Below, piece after piece: positions 62,816 to 64,000 of a stretch of 64,000 nt of DNA; position 1 is the first letter of the stretch, and each line of letters opens with the position of its first letter. The notes below the pieces were generated by a model. It was not told the origin of the DNA and searched no databases. It was given only the letters and a program-made list of their open reading frames with translations. This DNA comes from Bradyrhizobium japonicum USDA 6 (lineage in GTDB: Bacteria; Pseudomonadota; Alphaproteobacteria; Rhizobiales; Xanthobacteraceae). Position numbers and translations under genes: made by a program. Where the stretch lies: contig NC_017249.1 of NCBI RefSeq assembly GCF_000284375.1, forward strand, positions 6,186,001-6,250,000, read 5' to 3'.

Positions 62816-64000
62816 ATGACCTCGAGCAAGCGAGATGGGTTCGTTGCCGCATTCGGACAGCGATGGCGCGCAACAGGGATCGGGGCCGCAGGGTCAACGG
62901 TGGGCGGCCGGCGACCATGCACCGTGTGCCGGTTGATCGTTAGCGCTACGCCGGCATTGTTCAGCCTTGGCTTGTTTGTCCCCTCTGCCTCTGCCGCTGC
63001 CGAGAACGATGAAATCGCAGTTCTTCGCCGCATGCTCGGGGAGCTAAAGGCGGAGAACCGCAAGCTTTCTCAGCGTCTCGGTGCGCTGGAGAGCGCAACC
63101 GCGCCGCGGCATAAGACGCCTCCAGCAGCGCATGAGCGTCCGGCCCCTGCTGCAGTTGCGGCGACACCGGCTGCGACTGCGACTGCGACAAAGCCTGCAC
63201 CGCCAGCTGAGGCATCGGCCGGCGTGCTGCCCACTCCGGATCTGTCTGAAGCCGGGGCGAACAGACCACTCGCAGCGCGCGTGACGGATCTGGAGATCGC
63301 TTGGGCGGCACAGGAGAACGCAACACGACAGATTATCGGCGACACGCTCAAGAAGACGGGCCCGCAGATCAACAGCTTCCTTGCCCTGAGCGGGGTCATC
63401 GAAGGGCTCGCCTCGCGCACAAACGACTTCACCGGTCCAACCAGGGAAAACCTGGCTCTGGGGACGGCCGAACTCGACTTCGATATCAAGCTGAGCGACT
63501 GGGTAACTGGTGCTGTCGTTCTCCATTTTGACAACGGCAGCGGCGCGATATTTCCGACCGGGAACAGCCCCGTTTTCACCGGCATCCCCGGCACAGGGGT
63601 AGATCGCTTCACGCTTGATCGGACTCACATCCTGGTCGGCGATCTCATGCAATTCCCGATCGCCGCGCGCTTCGGCGTAGAGACTTTGCATTTCGGCACG
63701 TCTACCGGCGTGGCGCGCCTGGATACGCTTTCGATCGGCACTCCGCTGACGACCGAAGTGTTCGAAAACCGCCAGACCGCAGGAGGGCTGGAATTCGCCT
63801 GGCCAACCCCGCCGCTGCAGCCGCTGCCGGCGCCCGTCGTCGTTCCCAAGGTTAATCCGCTGGTCGTTGCACCAGCGGTGCAACAAATCGCGCGCTGGCT
63901 GGGCTACGTCCCGCCGCCGCAGAGGGCGTTCCGACCGCTACCGGTACGACCTCCGCTGGAGCCTGCACCGTTCTACGGCTCAGTCGTGGCCTACCGGGGC
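62816..64000 (+). CDS. LbtU-like outer-membrane protein (partial)
   Basis: Open from ATG 62816 to the window end (395 codons), so the C-terminus is missing. After an extended N-terminus with a hydrophobic segment ('SATPALFSLGLFVPSASA') come a coiled coil ('NDEIAVLRRMLGELKAENRKLSQRL'), an Ala/Pro/Thr linker and the barrel start 'INSFLALSGVIEGLASRTNDF', with 'LALGTAELDFDIKLSDWVTGAVVLHFDNG'. This layout resembles the LbtU-type siderophore porins. From about residue 320 the sequence turns Pro/Val-rich and unusual ('PTPPLQPLPAPVVVPKVNP'). It diverges from the RND run. Confidence 0.7.
   Translation, partial: MTSSKRDGFVAAFGQRWRATGIGAAGSTVGGRRPCTVCRLIVSATPALFSLGLFVPSASAAAENDEIAVLRRMLGELKAENRKLSQRLGALESATAPRHKTPPAAHERPAPAAVAATPAATATATKPAPPAEASAGVLPTPDLSEAGANRPLAARVTDLEIAWAAQENATRQIIGDTLKKTGPQINSFLALSGVIEGLASRTNDFTGPTRENLALGTAELDFDIKLSDWVTGAVVLHFDNGSGAIFPTGNSPVFTGIPGTGVDRFTLDRTHILVGDLMQFPIAARFGVETLHFGTSTGVARLDTLSIGTPLTTEVFENRQTAGGLEFAWPTPPLQPLPAPVVVPKVNPLVVAPAVQQIARWLGYVPPPQRAFRPLPVRPPLEPAPFYGSVVAYRG

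Overview
The window is GC-rich alphaproteobacterial chromosome, most likely Bradyrhizobium or a close relative. The housekeeping genes (rpiA, gph, moaA, mrp, nhaD, dusA) are of rhizobial type. Solitary ABC_sub_bind substrate-binding proteins occur twice, and two palindromic repeats common in Bradyrhizobium lie between genes (18385-18500 and 21221-21269). No tRNA, rRNA, CRISPR array or integrase gene was seen.

Layout. 1-9.9 kb: a DUF2059 gene (cut by the window edge) with rpiA, then gph, a PEGA-like lipoprotein, moaA, TRAP permeases dctQM, a secreted M20 peptidase and a two-component system. 10-18.7 kb: an accessory stretch with two solitary ABC-type binding proteins, a membrane class III cyclase, an HD-domain protein, a broken IS5-family transposase, an orphan MASE4-like histidine kinase and a YunG-like protein. 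18.7-30.8 kb: TRAP binding protein dctP, mrp, a VOC protein, a hydroxyisobutyrate-dehydrogenase-like enzyme, nhaD, a PdhS/DivJ-like kinase, a DUF1289 protein, a retropepsin-like protease, a c-type cytochrome with a haem-less partner, a porin and dusA.

30.8-47.2 kb is the most interesting part. It holds a complete soluble di-iron monooxygenase cluster of the propane/phenol/acetone type (mimABCD/prmABCD order: hydroxylase large subunit, reductase, hydroxylase small subunit, coupling protein). An amidohydrolase, a MIP18/DUF59 protein with a cysteine-rich tail, a dedicated GroEL, a sigma-54 activator and five unrecognised genes follow on the same strand. A zinc alcohol dehydrogenase lies upstream. 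A perfect sigma-54 promoter precedes mimA, with a perfect palindrome about 155 bp further upstream, and a second sigma-54 promoter precedes the dehydrogenase. The activator can therefore be expected to switch on oxidation of the substrate to an alcohol and of the alcohol onward together. The block is bracketed by the 5' end of dusA (30.8 kb) and a second short copy of that 5' end (47.16-47.21 kb). This is what insertion of an integrative element into dusA would leave.

47.3-62.2 kb is a single-strand run of nine genes: two divergent heavy-metal/multidrug-type RND permeases with only a stub of an adaptor between them, a secreted protein, two tandem paralogues with a PepSY-like C-terminus, a secreted protein of a type I associate with actinobacterial ABC operons, and a MacB-like ABC exporter with a peptidoglycan-binding adaptor. 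Overlapping stop/start codons tie the run together in three places. A divergent LbtU-like outer-membrane protein runs off the window end.
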